Shown: positions 1 to 9,007 of the stretch, one piece after another
Numbering within the stretch: the first letter of the stretch is position 1
Layout of the letters: the number at the start of each line of letters is the position of its first letter
Notes under the pieces: model-generated
Databases searched by the model: none
The model's input: only the letters and a program-made list of their open reading frames with translations
Told to the model about the DNA's origin: nothing
Translations under genes and position numbers: made by a program
From: Verrucomicrobiales bacterium
GTDB lineage: Bacteria; Verrucomicrobiota; Verrucomicrobiia; Verrucomicrobiales; DEV007
NCBI GenBank assembly: GCA_029213025.1
Contig: JARGOZ010000028.1
Coordinates: forward strand, 7,113-39,990
Direction: 5' to 3'
DNA length: 32,878 nucleotides

Positions 1-77
1 GGATGTTCGGTCTCGTGCAAAGAATAGGCAGCAGGGCTAAGGATTGCTTAATTCCTAAACAATTCTCATAAATCTAC

Positions 78-794
78 CTACTCCAAAAACACCAACGAAA
101 CCCGCCGTTTTGAAACCTTACGTTCGGAGGGAAGTTTGTAGCGACCTTTGCGATAGGATTGCCGGTTTTTGTCGGTGGCTAAGGTTATTTGCTGTTGCAC
201 GGTATGGCGAAAAACGTCCATGAGATTCTCTTCCCGTCCGTCGGTTTTCTCTATCCCCAGAACATTTAAATCGGTGACTACCTGATGGACTGACTCAACG
301 GTTGAAAGACACTCCGCCCCGGGTTGTTGCTTAACTAGAAATTCTGAGGTGCGCAGCGTTTCGAAACTTACCCGCGGTAATGGGTGCAGCCTCGTCGTTA
401 AACGCATCATTTTCTTGGCGCATGACCAGGTTCCGTCAAGGATGATAAATTGAAGCGGTTTCTTTGCGAGGCGGTCTGCGTTTTTTGAGTTTGAAAGGTC
501 GATGGAAGACGGTCCGGGATAAAGTAAAACGGTTTCATAATTCGGATCACCCAAAAGTGCCTGGAAACGGGGATCTTCATCAAAATTGATTCCCACGACA
601 ATTTCAGAATTCTCCAAAATCAGATGGGTAAAGCGACCCGTTCCAACCTTTTCCTTCTTGAACTCCTTGGGATGCATCAGAATAACAAATCTCGATTTTG
701 TTTTAAAAGGCCGTATCAAATCACAAACGCAAGTCGCCAGCCGCCGCCGGCAGCGCAGGCACAGGTTCATCGTTCGAGAATCAACAGTATCCAT
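78..794 (-). CDS. DTW-domain tRNA-uridine aminocarboxypropyltransferase
   Basis: The 238-residue protein has the marks of the DTW family (TapT/YfiP/TDD-like), enzymes that transfer the 3-amino-3-carboxypropyl group of S-adenosylmethionine to a tRNA uridine to make acp3U. An N-terminal zinc-type cluster is visible (C12, C15, C22, C24 in CLRCRRRLATCVC) and the name-giving motif appears as DGTW at residues 120-123. The length is normal for the family and there is no signal peptide, so it should be cytoplasmic. It is transcribed divergently from the DUF4838 gene with a 204-bp gap. A second ATG eight codons in, just before the cysteine cluster, is an alternative start. The family assignment is firm. 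Which tRNA position it modifies cannot be read from the sequence. Confidence 0.9.
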   Translation of the reverse strand: MDTVDSRTMNLCLRCRRRLATCVCDLIRPFKTKSRFVILMHPKEFKKEKVGTGRFTHLILENSEIVVGINFDEDPRFQALLGDPNYETVLLYPGPSSIDLSNSKNADRLAKKPLQFIILDGTWSCAKKMMRLTTRLHPLPRVSFETLRTSEFLVKQQPGAECLSTVESVHQVVTDLNVLGIEKTDGREENLMDVFRHTVQQQITLATDKNRQSYRKGRYKLPSERKVSKRRVSLVFLE

Positions 795-864
795 TGTCCG
801 GCAACCTTTACCGCCAAATCACTGCCTTAGCTCAAAAAATCCGGCATTTTTAAAGTTGCGACCT

Positions 865-968
865 TAACCAGTGAACTAAGGCTTAAGAATCGCGTCCACA
901 ATCCTGCTTTGATTGAGCCAGGAAAAGCCCATATCATAAATTAAGAATCAATTCCACCTAACCAGTGA
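865..968. repeat. Duplicated short words in divergent intergenic region
   Basis: TAACCAGTGA occurs at 865-874 and 959-968, and TTAAGAATC at 883-891 and 941-949, all between the divergent DTW and DUF4838 genes. The order is mirrored (A-B-B-A) although each word is in direct orientation. They could be regulator half-sites or remnants of a local duplication. Nothing shows which, and the words are short enough to be partly chance. Confidence 0.25.
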
Positions 969-998
969 TTCTCTTCTTACAGGCTGCCAACCAACCGG

Positions 999-3431
999 AT
1001 GAAACTATTTATACCCTTACTCGTCCTCTTTTTCTCAACAACGCTTTCTGCGACACCGATCGTGAATGACGGCAATCCCACTGCCGAAATCATCATCCCG
1101 AAGGATGCCGGTCCGATCGTGGAGACAGCCGCGACGGAGTTCCAAAACATCATCGAAAAGATGTCAGGTGCGAAACTCGAAATCGTAGATGAACCGACCG
1201 GCAAGGTGACGGGCAAAGTCTGGTTCGGTGAAAACAAGATGACGAAGGAGCTCGGTCTGGATTTGAAAGATGTGAAATACGACGGATACAAAATCATCGT
1301 CAAAGGTGACAACGTCATCGCAGCCGGTGTCGACAAGGAGTGGTACCAACATTACGGTTTCAGTGACGACAATCTCTATAAAGTCACGGACAAATGGCGG
1401 GAGCATGTCGACGGACGCAAATGGCGCTCACCGATGTTCATGTATGCGATCCGGAACCAAAGCCGCGAAATGGATAAGGCAAGACGTCTCGAATTTCACG
1501 ATGGCATTGATGCTACCGGCACCATTTTCGCCGCCTATGCACTGCTCGAACAGCTAGGGTTTCGCTGGTATATGCCATTTGCCGACCTCGGGCAGGTCAT
1601 CCCGGAGAAGAAAGATATCGTCATAGCCGAACAGGACATCACGAGCGAGCCGGCCTTCCGCTACCGCAACTGGAGCCACTGGCGCGGCAGTCGCGATGAA
1701 TCCCTGTGGTTCAAGTCAATGGGTAACGGAATGAGTGAATTCATCATGTTTTATCATGCCGCCGGTCGCATCCTCGACGGTGAGGATGACCCCGACCTTG
1801 CCGGCAAGGTCAACGGCAAGATCAGTTTTCGAACACCGAAACTTTCCGATGAAAAATTCCGTTCGACCTTCCTGGAGTACCTGGAAAAGACCAATACTTT
1901 TTATCCGAAGATGCTCCCCTATATCAGCTTCAACCAGCCGGACGGATGGAGCACGATGGACGACGGGGAAAAAGCCATGGGGTGGGATAAACTGAAAGAA
2001 CACGGCAACTCTGGACGCTACAGCGATTATGCCTGGGATTTCAACCTGAACATGCGCGAACGCTACAACAAAGCATATCCCGGAAACCAACAGCGCAAGG
2101 CTTTTTATGCATACGGTCCGACCAGAGGCGTTCCCTCCCAGCTCGCAGGCAAGTTCATCCCGGACGATATGACTTGTGTCTATACCAACACGACCGCTTA
2201 CGACCACTTGAATCCCGAGGGCACCGCTACCCTGAAAGAGTGGCTCAAGCATGTCAAAGAGCCGGAACAATTTATCTACTACGATTACCTCTACGATCGT
2301 GGCCCCTACCGCAACTATCCGCCGACCCCCTATATATTTACTGAAAATCTGAAGCAGCTTTTCAAAACCGTCACCCCTGACAAATGCCAGGGATTTCTCC
2401 TCGAGTACGACAGTCCGATCGGCGGAATCGATAAAAAAGAAAACCGGCGCACCAATATAGGCGCTCCGGCAGAGTCTCATCTCACCATGTATCTCTATTC
2501 GAAGCTGATGTGGAATCCTAAACTCGATGTGGACCAGCTGCTGGCCGAATACTACACGCTCTATTACGGTCCTGCTGCGGAAGAGATGAAAGCGGTCGAC
2601 ATGCTGGGTGAGGAAATATGGATGAGGAAAGCCCCGCGCCTTGTGACGGCCACCGGCGGAAATGTGAAGGAAGAGGATGTCACCAGGCTCTTCGACCTGC
2701 TCGACAAAGCTCGCGCAAAAGTTGAGAGTGACAGCCTTTACGCAAAGAGAATCGAGCACCTCGCCTATGAGATGAATCCGCTCAAGAAGCTTTTCTCAAA
2801 CCTCCAGCGTAAAGGACCGACCATTCAGGTGGGGCGCATTTCCGAAGACGTAGCGTGTGACGCAGACTTTTCTAAAGACTTCTGGAAGACCGTACCATTC
2901 CTCCGCCTGAAAGACATGCACACGGGAGTGCAGCCCGACCATATCACTACCGCCGTTGGGTTCCGGGCGTCGCGAAATGCCCTATACCTAGCCATCGTGT
3001 GTGGTGAACCAAAAATGGAAAACTTACGCGCCAGCACGACCGAAAGGGACAACTCAAGCATCTGGGCCGACGACTTCGTCGAAATCCGTTTGGAGACCCC
3101 GGCCGGGCGGATGCCGATCATCAACGCAAATCCGGCGGGAGCGATCTTCGACCGGGATTCCACCGATCCGAACATTGGCAACCTGCCGGAGTTCTACAGC
3201 GTGACCGACTATGCGGTGAAGAAATACGCCGACAAGTGGTGCATTGAAATCAGGATTGACTATCCATCCCTCGAAGCGCTGATTCCGACCCGCTCCGCGC
3301 CCTGGGGCATTCAAGTTTCGCACCAGCGTCTCGCCGGAGATAAGGCTGAGTTCTACCAACTGTCACCAACCGGTAAAGCCTTTAACAAGGGTTTCGAAAT
3401 GATGGGGAATATCACGACGAACAAACGATAG
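999..3431 (+). CDS. Secreted DUF4838-domain protein with C-terminal CBM9-like domain
   Basis: The 810-residue protein begins with a Sec signal peptide (roughly residues 1-18, ending near TLSA). Next come an N-terminal glycosidase-associated alpha/beta domain (about 25-200), a long DUF4838 TIM-barrel-type region (about 215-510, including EQFIYYDYLYDRG) and a helical segment. The last 190 residues read like a family-9 carbohydrate-binding or DOMON-type beta sandwich (DADFSKDFWKTVPFLRL onward). DUF4838 proteins are distant relatives of alpha-glucuronidase and hexosaminidase-type glycosidases and are abundant in polysaccharide degraders; their substrates are mostly unknown. Start ATG 999 places the signal peptide correctly. 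The substrate is inferred only from the company of a beta-helix protein, SGNH hydrolase and sulfatase. Confidence 0.85.
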   Translation: MKLFIPLLVLFFSTTLSATPIVNDGNPTAEIIIPKDAGPIVETAATEFQNIIEKMSGAKLEIVDEPTGKVTGKVWFGENKMTKELGLDLKDVKYDGYKIIVKGDNVIAAGVDKEWYQHYGFSDDNLYKVTDKWREHVDGRKWRSPMFMYAIRNQSREMDKARRLEFHDGIDATGTIFAAYALLEQLGFRWYMPFADLGQVIPEKKDIVIAEQDITSEPAFRYRNWSHWRGSRDESLWFKSMGNGMSEFIMFYHAAGRILDGEDDPDLAGKVNGKISFRTPKLSDEKFRSTFLEYLEKTNTFYPKMLPYISFNQPDGWSTMDDGEKAMGWDKLKEHGNSGRYSDYAWDFNLNMRERYNKAYPGNQQRKAFYAYGPTRGVPSQLAGKFIPDDMTCVYTNTTAYDHLNPEGTATLKEWLKHVKEPEQFIYYDYLYDRGPYRNYPPTPYIFTENLKQLFKTVTPDKCQGFLLEYDSPIGGIDKKENRRTNIGAPAESHLTMYLYSKLMWNPKLDVDQLLAEYYTLYYGPAAEEMKAVDMLGEEIWMRKAPRLVTATGGNVKEEDVTRLFDLLDKARAKVESDSLYAKRIEHLAYEMNPLKKLFSNLQRKGPTIQVGRISEDVACDADFSKDFWKTVPFLRLKDMHTGVQPDHITTAVGFRASRNALYLAIVCGEPKMENLRASTTERDNSSIWADDFVEIRLETPAGRMPIINANPAGAIFDRDSTDPNIGNLPEFYSVTDYAVKKYADKWCIEIRIDYPSLEALIPTRSAPWGIQVSHQRLAGDKAEFYQLSPTGKAFNKGFEMMGNITTNKR

Positions 3432-3854
3432 GGCAGACTCGCTCTGGAGCGACATCGGCGAATGCGTACCCCTACACGCTCTGAGTTGTGTACAGGGTCA
3501 GGGTACACCTTTCAAGGTTCACAGTTATTACGAAAGGTAGCCATCGTTTTTAGCTGTATCGTTTAGCAAGCTGAATCCCGCTCCATAATTTACAACAAAG
3601 AATCCTTGAACGGAAATTTTTGATCATTTCATTAACTACACCATGCGCCATTCGTTTTTCATCCAATCGACCTTTACCCTATCAGCTCCCTTTTCTTTAC
3701 TCCATCGGGAATCTCATCGGATGATCCCGCCGCCCTAACCGTCTACGTCGCAAACACGGAAAATGAATCACAGGATGGAACCAAACAACGGCCATTCGAT
3801 TCGCTGGAAAAGGCGAGGGATCATCTCCGAAAGATCCGCAGTTCCGGTAAGCCG
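3432..3854 (+). other. 423-bp gap: degenerate repeat, then out-of-frame N-terminus of beta-helix gene
   Basis: This stretch has two parts. At 3488-3508 lies an imperfect inverted repeat related to the ACTGTACCC family. From ATG 3643 a leader-like frame reads MRHSFFIQSTFTLSAPF and ends at the TAA at 3736-3738. The frame of the downstream gene is open from 3636 and, before its first ATG at 3855, encodes TVYVANTENESQDGTKQRPF and SLEKARDHLRKI. That is the conserved N-terminal strand and first helix of secreted parallel beta-helix proteins. No ATG, GTG or TTG exists in that frame between 3636 and 3855. The simplest reading is a single-base loss between about 3651 and 3705, real or a sequencing error. 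No clear terminator was seen. Confidence 0.7.
3488..3508. repeat. Degenerate member of the TGTACCCTG repeat family (inverted)
   Basis: The 21-bp element has perfect 6-bp arms, GTGTAC and GTACAC, around a 9-bp centre, starting 57 bp after the stop of the DUF4838 gene. On the minus strand it contains TGTACCCTG, the core of the 13-bp word ACTGTACCCTGTT found at 12141-12197 and 23694-23772. The shared core is only 9 bp, so the relationship is suggestive rather than certain. Confidence 0.4.
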
Positions 3855-5768
3855 ATGCCGCCGGGGGCGCTGGTAGTTTGTCTGCGATCGGGGGAGTATG
3901 CGCGGAGGTTCCCTTTCCGTTTGGAGAGGGTAGATGGAGGGACGAAGCAGCAGCCGGTAATCTACCGCGCCTTCGAAGACGAGTCGGTCAGTCTGAGTGG
4001 CGGAGTCACGATTCTGCCCGGTGTGCTCGATCCTGTCACTGAAGCTTCCATTTTGGATCGCCTGTCGCCGGAGGTCAGGGCGCTGGTCCGAAAGCTGGAT
4101 CTTACGAAAGCAGGAGTGAACTTCGCTGATTTCGGCGGTTTTCGCTATTGGCAGAAGGGCGGACTGACCTATCCACCACCGCGCGGGGCAATCTGGATCG
4201 ATGATCAAAAACTGGAACCTTCGCGTTTTCCCAAGCGCCATGGCGGGCCGAACGGTGACGGGTTTGTGCTTACCGGAAAAGTTCGGCACACCGGTTCCAT
4301 CCCGCGACACAGTGTCGTAAAAGCCCCTGTCGGAGGTGTCTTTGAATACACCGATACCGAAGTCGGGACCTGGGCCGATCACAGCAACGTTTGGCTCTAC
4401 GGCTACATGAAAGAATCCTACGCGGACGGCCTCCTCCGTATTAAGAGAGTCGATAGTAACGAAAAAACTATCGAAGTAGAGCAAGCCAGCTGGTATGGAA
4501 TCGGTGAAGGGGGAAGATATACTTATCTCAATGTGCTCGAACAGTTGTCACTACCGGGAGAGTTTTACACCGACGATGAAAAGGGCATTGTCTACCTGAT
4601 CCCGCCAAAGGATTTCGATGAAAAGCATGACATCGAAATCTCCATCAGCAGCGAGCCGCTCATCGAAATCGACGCTGCCGATCACATCACTATTTCCGGC
4701 ATCGATTGTAAACTGACGCGGGGCGACGCGATCCAGGTGAAAGCAGCCAGTTACGTCGTGATTGAAAATCTCGAGATCAAGAACATCGAGGGCAACGGTA
4801 TCGCCATGTCTGAACACGGTGAGGAATCCAACACGATCCGGCGCGTCAATTTCAGAAACCTGGGAGGAAGGGCATTCTCTATCGGAGGCGGAGATCTGAA
4901 GACCCAGCGCTCCGGGAACTCGATCGTGTCCGATTGCCGGGTGTCGAATTTTGGCCTGGAGAGGTCGGGCAAGAGCGTCCTCGGGAGTGTTGGCAACACG
5001 GTGCGTCACTGCGAGTTTTCGGGATGCAGCGAAGGAGCGATCGCGATCAGGGGAAACGAAAATGTGGTGGAATACAGCAAGTTCCGTTTACTCAATACTG
5101 AAGGCAGCGACGCCGGCGCGATCTACATGGGACGAAATCCCTCGGAGACTGGTATCAAAATCCGGAATAACTTCTTTCAGGACATCGGCAACGCGCTCGA
5201 AGGAACGGGAATTCAGGGTGTCTACGTTGATGACCGTTCCGGCTTCGTCGAAGTGCGAGGGAATATATTCCATCGGGTTGGCAGTGGTCGCCAGGCAGCA
5301 GCATTCAAGGCGAATGGAGGCTACCACAATTTGTTCGAGAACAATATAGTTGTCGATAGCCGGGCTGCATTTATCCAGGTTCACAATGCGACGCCCAAAC
5401 AGTGGCGAAATTGGTATAGGGAAAAGAATATAGTCGCCCGCCTCGCAAAAGTCGATTTCCCCAATCCAAACAGTCCGTGGGCCCGGCGCTATCCTGTCGC
5501 TTTTGATGTGGCCCGCAGCATGAAGCAGCCCGATGCTAATACCAATGTCATGAAAAACAACATCGTTATCACCGGTGACTTGATCGACGGTATTGTTAAA
5601 GGTCGCTACGCCGATCCCGGTCCGACGAAAGAGGGTAACCAGGTGATCACCGACGATCCGGGATTTGAAGACCTGGACAGCGGTAACTTTCGAATACCCG
5701 CAGCGTTGATGAAGATGAAATTTCCGGATTTCAAATGGATCGATTTTAATCGAATCGGGGTGCGATGA
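3855..5768 (+). CDS. Secreted right-handed parallel beta-helix repeat protein (N-terminus frameshifted)
   Basis: The 637 residues read in frame from ATG 3855 carry a long run of beta-helix turns (about residues 260-560), with repeated patterns such as ITISGIDCKLTRGDAIQV, VVIENLEIKNIEGNGI and NVVEYSKFRLL. This is the fold of polysaccharide lyases and related glycan-active proteins. The conserved family N-terminus lies upstream in the same frame but has no start codon, while a leader ATG at 3643 is one base out of register. The gene is therefore probably frameshifted and would make a non-exported product from 3855, unless the base is restored. No lyase catalytic motif could be assigned, so the chemistry is unknown. 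It runs convergently toward the SGNH hydrolase gene. Confidence 0.8.
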   Translation: MPPGALVVCLRSGEYARRFPFRLERVDGGTKQQPVIYRAFEDESVSLSGGVTILPGVLDPVTEASILDRLSPEVRALVRKLDLTKAGVNFADFGGFRYWQKGGLTYPPPRGAIWIDDQKLEPSRFPKRHGGPNGDGFVLTGKVRHTGSIPRHSVVKAPVGGVFEYTDTEVGTWADHSNVWLYGYMKESYADGLLRIKRVDSNEKTIEVEQASWYGIGEGGRYTYLNVLEQLSLPGEFYTDDEKGIVYLIPPKDFDEKHDIEISISSEPLIEIDAADHITISGIDCKLTRGDAIQVKAASYVVIENLEIKNIEGNGIAMSEHGEESNTIRRVNFRNLGGRAFSIGGGDLKTQRSGNSIVSDCRVSNFGLERSGKSVLGSVGNTVRHCEFSGCSEGAIAIRGNENVVEYSKFRLLNTEGSDAGAIYMGRNPSETGIKIRNNFFQDIGNALEGTGIQGVYVDDRSGFVEVRGNIFHRVGSGRQAAAFKANGGYHNLFENNIVVDSRAAFIQVHNATPKQWRNWYREKNIVARLAKVDFPNPNSPWARRYPVAFDVARSMKQPDANTNVMKNNIVITGDLIDGIVKGRYADPGPTKEGNQVITDDPGFEDLDSGNFRIPAALMKMKFPDFKWIDFNRIGVR

Positions 5769-5884
5769 TTGAATGGGTATTTATCTAAAACCTTATACGA
5801 GCCTAATCACCTGAGAACCTATATTTTACCTTACTCTGGCACCCTGGAGCGAAGAAACCGAACCTCCACATCCTGTTTTATACA

Positions 5885-7087
5885 TCAAAGATCTTTCGGT
5901 AGTTGGGCGATAATCCTGGCGGCAAAGGTGGCATGAGCCCGGGGATTTGGATGGAGACCTCCCCAGTAGCCATTTTTGACTGCCAGGGCCCTTTTGGCAT
6001 CGGGGCCGAGGTCGATGATCGAAATTTTCCGGTCGGCCGGGCGTGCTGTTTTGAATCGCTTCACGGCTTCATATAACTCAGTTGCTTTGTATTGACCAAA
6101 GGGGATCAGCACGCAGATATGCGCCCCGGGCGCGGCCTTGCGCAGCGCAAAGAGGCATTGGCTGATGCCGGCCTGCACATCCCCGGAGTTTTGTTTGTGG
6201 AGCGTGTCGTTGGTTCCGTAATTGATCAAAATCAATGAGGGTTCCTGTCCTGTCCCGCCGTTTGCACTGATCCGACCGTTCGCATCGAGTAGCGAATGAT
6301 TGGCATCCATCTTGTTCCACCGGCTTAATTCATCTATATATTCACCGCCTCTGCCATCAACGGAATCTTTAACGACATAGTATCCCGGTACATCTCCGGG
6401 AGGATTGTCTCCCCGGTTCAGCCAACCGCTCCAGCCGCAGGCGCTAATGGCGTATCCGTATCCCCGGACAAGTAAGGCTTCGCCGACGAGGTGGGAGTAA
6501 CCTTCCAGTTCGGATGCTCCGATTCCTTCGGTAATACTGTCGCCTACAATCAGAGCCCACTTCGACTTTTTCTTGTCTACTACAGGTTTACCGCCGGTGC
6601 CTATGCGCAGGCCTTTAACGCGAAGTATATTCCGTCCGCTGATGCCATTTGAGCCCCACCTTTCTTTCTGCACCGAACTCTTGAGATAAACCGTCAGTTG
6701 ATGTTTTCCGGAGGGCCGAGCCCCCTGTAATAGGATCTCTTCGGCACACGATACATTGCCCTGCCAGACACCGTCGAGGACGTAGGCGAGCCTCGGCGAG
6801 CCAAACGGTTCGCCGTGGGTCGAAGTATCCAGAAGCAGGACCGGCGCTTCGTCTGTTTCTGAATTCGATTCCCAGCTGACCCGGAAATAAGCACCGGGAT
6901 TCCATGTCTGACGATGCTCTTGTCCCGATCGGCCCTCGTCACCGGACCAGTTCCCCGGCGAAAATGTAAAAGCCGGCGAATCCACCGGGATAGTTATCGC
7001 TGCGACATCCTGTGCCTGCCCAAACCTGGGGATTGCGGCGACTAGCAATAGGCCAACTAACACGATTCTGTATTTTCTATAGAACAT
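5885..7087 (-). CDS. Secreted SGNH/GDSL hydrolase with N-terminal beta-sandwich domain
   Basis: The 400-residue protein has a signal peptide (to about residue 25, GQAQ), a beta-sandwich domain (about 30-165) and an SGNH hydrolase domain (about 175-398). Visible catalytic blocks are GDSIT with nucleophile Ser184, GTND at 291-294, and GLHPN with His379. The residue three before the histidine, normally Asp, is Gly376. A jelly-roll domain followed by SGNH, and a Ser-His dyad without Asp, are features described for CE2-type acetyl esterases, so deacetylation of a glycan is a reasonable inference but not proven. It lies 140 bp downstream of the ceramidase-like gene on the same strand and could be co-transcribed with it. 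Confidence 0.85.
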   Translation of the reverse strand: MFYRKYRIVLVGLLLVAAIPRFGQAQDVAAITIPVDSPAFTFSPGNWSGDEGRSGQEHRQTWNPGAYFRVSWESNSETDEAPVLLLDTSTHGEPFGSPRLAYVLDGVWQGNVSCAEEILLQGARPSGKHQLTVYLKSSVQKERWGSNGISGRNILRVKGLRIGTGGKPVVDKKKSKWALIVGDSITEGIGASELEGYSHLVGEALLVRGYGYAISACGWSGWLNRGDNPPGDVPGYYVVKDSVDGRGGEYIDELSRWNKMDANHSLLDANGRISANGGTGQEPSLILINYGTNDTLHKQNSGDVQAGISQCLFALRKAAPGAHICVLIPFGQYKATELYEAVKRFKTARPADRKISIIDLGPDAKRALAVKNGYWGGLHPNPRAHATFAARIIAQLPKDL

Positions 7088-7227
7088 ATCCGAGGTATGA
7101 GGTCAGCTAAGTTATCGCGACAATTCTCATTTCTCAAGCCTCGCAGATTCTTAATCATACCGATTTTCAACTTCTGCCATGGTCCGAATGACCGAAGGAA
7201 TAAATCACTCCCTGCCAGCCGGAAACC

Positions 7228-8673
7228 TTATCTTCTTTTCAGCGCCTGCAGTTGTCGCACGGCAGATTCGACCAGCCTTTCACCACCACCGGGTGCGAGT
7301 CGGGAGTTGAGCGTTTCGTATCCGCCTTCGGCAAAGGCTTTCCGGGTTGGAACGTAGGCAATATGCACATGGGTCATCTCAACGATCATGGTCACGGGAA
7401 AGGGTGATGCTTCCTTGATCGCGAGCCCCAGTTCGACAAATACTTCGCCCGGCAGACCCACAATCGCGACCTCATCGCTCAGAGAAAACGCCTGCACCTC
7501 CACCGGCAGAGTCCAGGGTTCCGATTCAATCGTTGGCGGAACGGCTTCGCTGGCCCGGATCCGTGCCAGTGACCGAATTTTCATCGGACGTCGCCGTTGG
7601 AATAATCCGGATTCCCCATATTTCGAAACGGCCTTGAGATCGTTGGCCCATCGCAGTTCCTCTTCGGAATAGGACTGCAGCGGCGGATATATGAACTCGG
7701 AACTCGCAGACAGTGTCGGCACTTTCACCGTGCTCCTGCTACCCTCAAGCGCCAGAATCTCTTTTGCCAATCGCTCACCCATCGGTGTGGTCTTGAGCCT
7801 GGTCGCGCCTTTCTTGACATTGACGTGATTCAGATCCCCGCTGGTCCCCTGGAGAAACAGGGAAACGACTTCTTTACCCAGGGACTCTTCCAGTTTCCGG
7901 GCAAGGACTCCCGGATAATCGGCGGAAAATGCGCTGCTTCCATAGGTGTCGCTATGAACCGCGAAATTGCTGACAACGCCAAGGAGTTCACCGTTCCCCG
8001 CTTGTTCGACCCAAAGCACATCCAGATCGGGGTCGATCGGTCCGGCTGGTTTGACGATGCGTCTGTTTCCGACTCCAGGATTGGTTTTGACCTTGCCGTC
8101 GCTGAGGTAGAACCTCCGGTTGAATGACAAATCCTCGATCCTCCCGGTCGCATGCCGAAGCACTACCGGCACTGCCTTTTCGTGAGCCTGCACCAGGGAA
8201 TTCACGATACGGTCGCGAAGCACCCCGGGATATTGATCCTGCGAAATAGCCTCCTCGTCCGACATTGTCGATTTTCGGACATGATTATTTAATTCGTAAA
8301 TATTAGAATGATAGGCCGGACCTGTATGGGTGTGGGTAGCGGCTACGATCAGGTGTTCGAAGGCAATCCCGGTTTTTTCCGACACCAACGTGCGCACCTC
8401 CGCAGACAATTCCCGTTCAATCCACAGCAGATCGCAAACCGCGATTCCCCAGGTGACGTCTCCTTGCTGCAGGACGATCGATTTGACATAAAGCGGGTCG
8501 TCCACGGCGGTTGAGATTCCCCGATAGTGCGGGTATCCCACACGGGGTGTAATCTCGATTTGGGAAAAGCCTCCGCTCAGAGGTTCCTCATCCCCCCGAA
8601 GCGACAGCGACATCGACAAGGTGACAGACAATAAGCAGGGTAAAAATTTCATAGAATTCCGGGAAAACTTCAT
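7228..8673 (-). CDS. Secreted neutral/alkaline ceramidase-like (NEUT) protein
   Basis: The protein has the N-terminal domain of neutral/alkaline non-lysosomal ceramidases: FSQIEITPRVGYPHYRG near the start, AVCDLLWIERE, and the metal-binding signature ATHTHTGPAYHS. In the family these enzymes hydrolyse the amide of ceramide with a zinc centre. In Verrucomicrobiota and Planctomycetota the fold appears in many secreted proteins of unknown substrate, so ceramide is not assured here. The frame is open upstream to 8793, but the first 40 codons do not look exported. ATG 8673 or ATG 8652 gives a proper signal peptide (MKFLPCLLSVTLSMSLSLRG), and 8673 is used here. No Shine-Dalgarno sequence decides between them. 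A C-terminal immunoglobulin-like domain of long ceramidases is absent, since only about 480 residues are present. Confidence 0.82.
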   Translation of the reverse strand: MKFSRNSMKFLPCLLSVTLSMSLSLRGDEEPLSGGFSQIEITPRVGYPHYRGISTAVDDPLYVKSIVLQQGDVTWGIAVCDLLWIERELSAEVRTLVSEKTGIAFEHLIVAATHTHTGPAYHSNIYELNNHVRKSTMSDEEAISQDQYPGVLRDRIVNSLVQAHEKAVPVVLRHATGRIEDLSFNRRFYLSDGKVKTNPGVGNRRIVKPAGPIDPDLDVLWVEQAGNGELLGVVSNFAVHSDTYGSSAFSADYPGVLARKLEESLGKEVVSLFLQGTSGDLNHVNVKKGATRLKTTPMGERLAKEILALEGSRSTVKVPTLSASSEFIYPPLQSYSEEELRWANDLKAVSKYGESGLFQRRRPMKIRSLARIRASEAVPPTIESEPWTLPVEVQAFSLSDEVAIVGLPGEVFVELGLAIKEASPFPVTMIVEMTHVHIAYVPTRKAFAEGGYETLNSRLAPGGGERLVESAVRQLQALKRR

Positions 8674-9007
8674 TAGGATTTTCAATCGTTCGGACCAAAA
8701 CTGCGGTCTTCGATTTTGTTCGGTATTTCCCATCGAGACGAACCTGGAATCTGAACGGGGTGAAGGATAGCTTTGGATCTCAAAAATGACCACGCCCCGA
8801 AACGCGTAAGCCTCTGAACCGCATCAGAAACCGGGATCTTTACGCGCAGAGGGACGCTTGTATCCCCACGGACCGAAGATGCCCCTGGACAATTAATCGA
8901 TGCCTGACATAAACAAGGTGAAATCCCCCCACCAGAACAAACTACTCTTCAACTATTTGACAAGGTTGGGGAATACCATCAAGTAAGATCTTCCGGCGAT
9001 GGAGTCT
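8674..9007. other. 334-bp gap between ceramidase-like and LamG-like genes
   Basis: Both flanking genes are on the minus strand. The part at 8674-8793 continues the ceramidase-like reading frame and could be a longer N-terminus, but its translation (many Arg, Pro and Ser, no hydrophobic run) is not signal-like. No hairpin followed by a T-run, no RNA gene and no repeat was seen. It probably holds the promoter of the ceramidase-like gene; no convincing -35/-10 pair could be chosen. Confidence 0.5.

Noticed and set aside
1716..2759. Minus-strand open frame of 347 codons
   Set aside because: It is antisense within the DUF4838 coding region. Its translation has no recognisable motif or export signal.
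3651..3720. Programmed -1 frameshift site in the beta-helix gene
   Set aside because: No X XXY YYZ slippery heptamer in the right register and no downstream stem were found. A base loss or sequence error is simpler.
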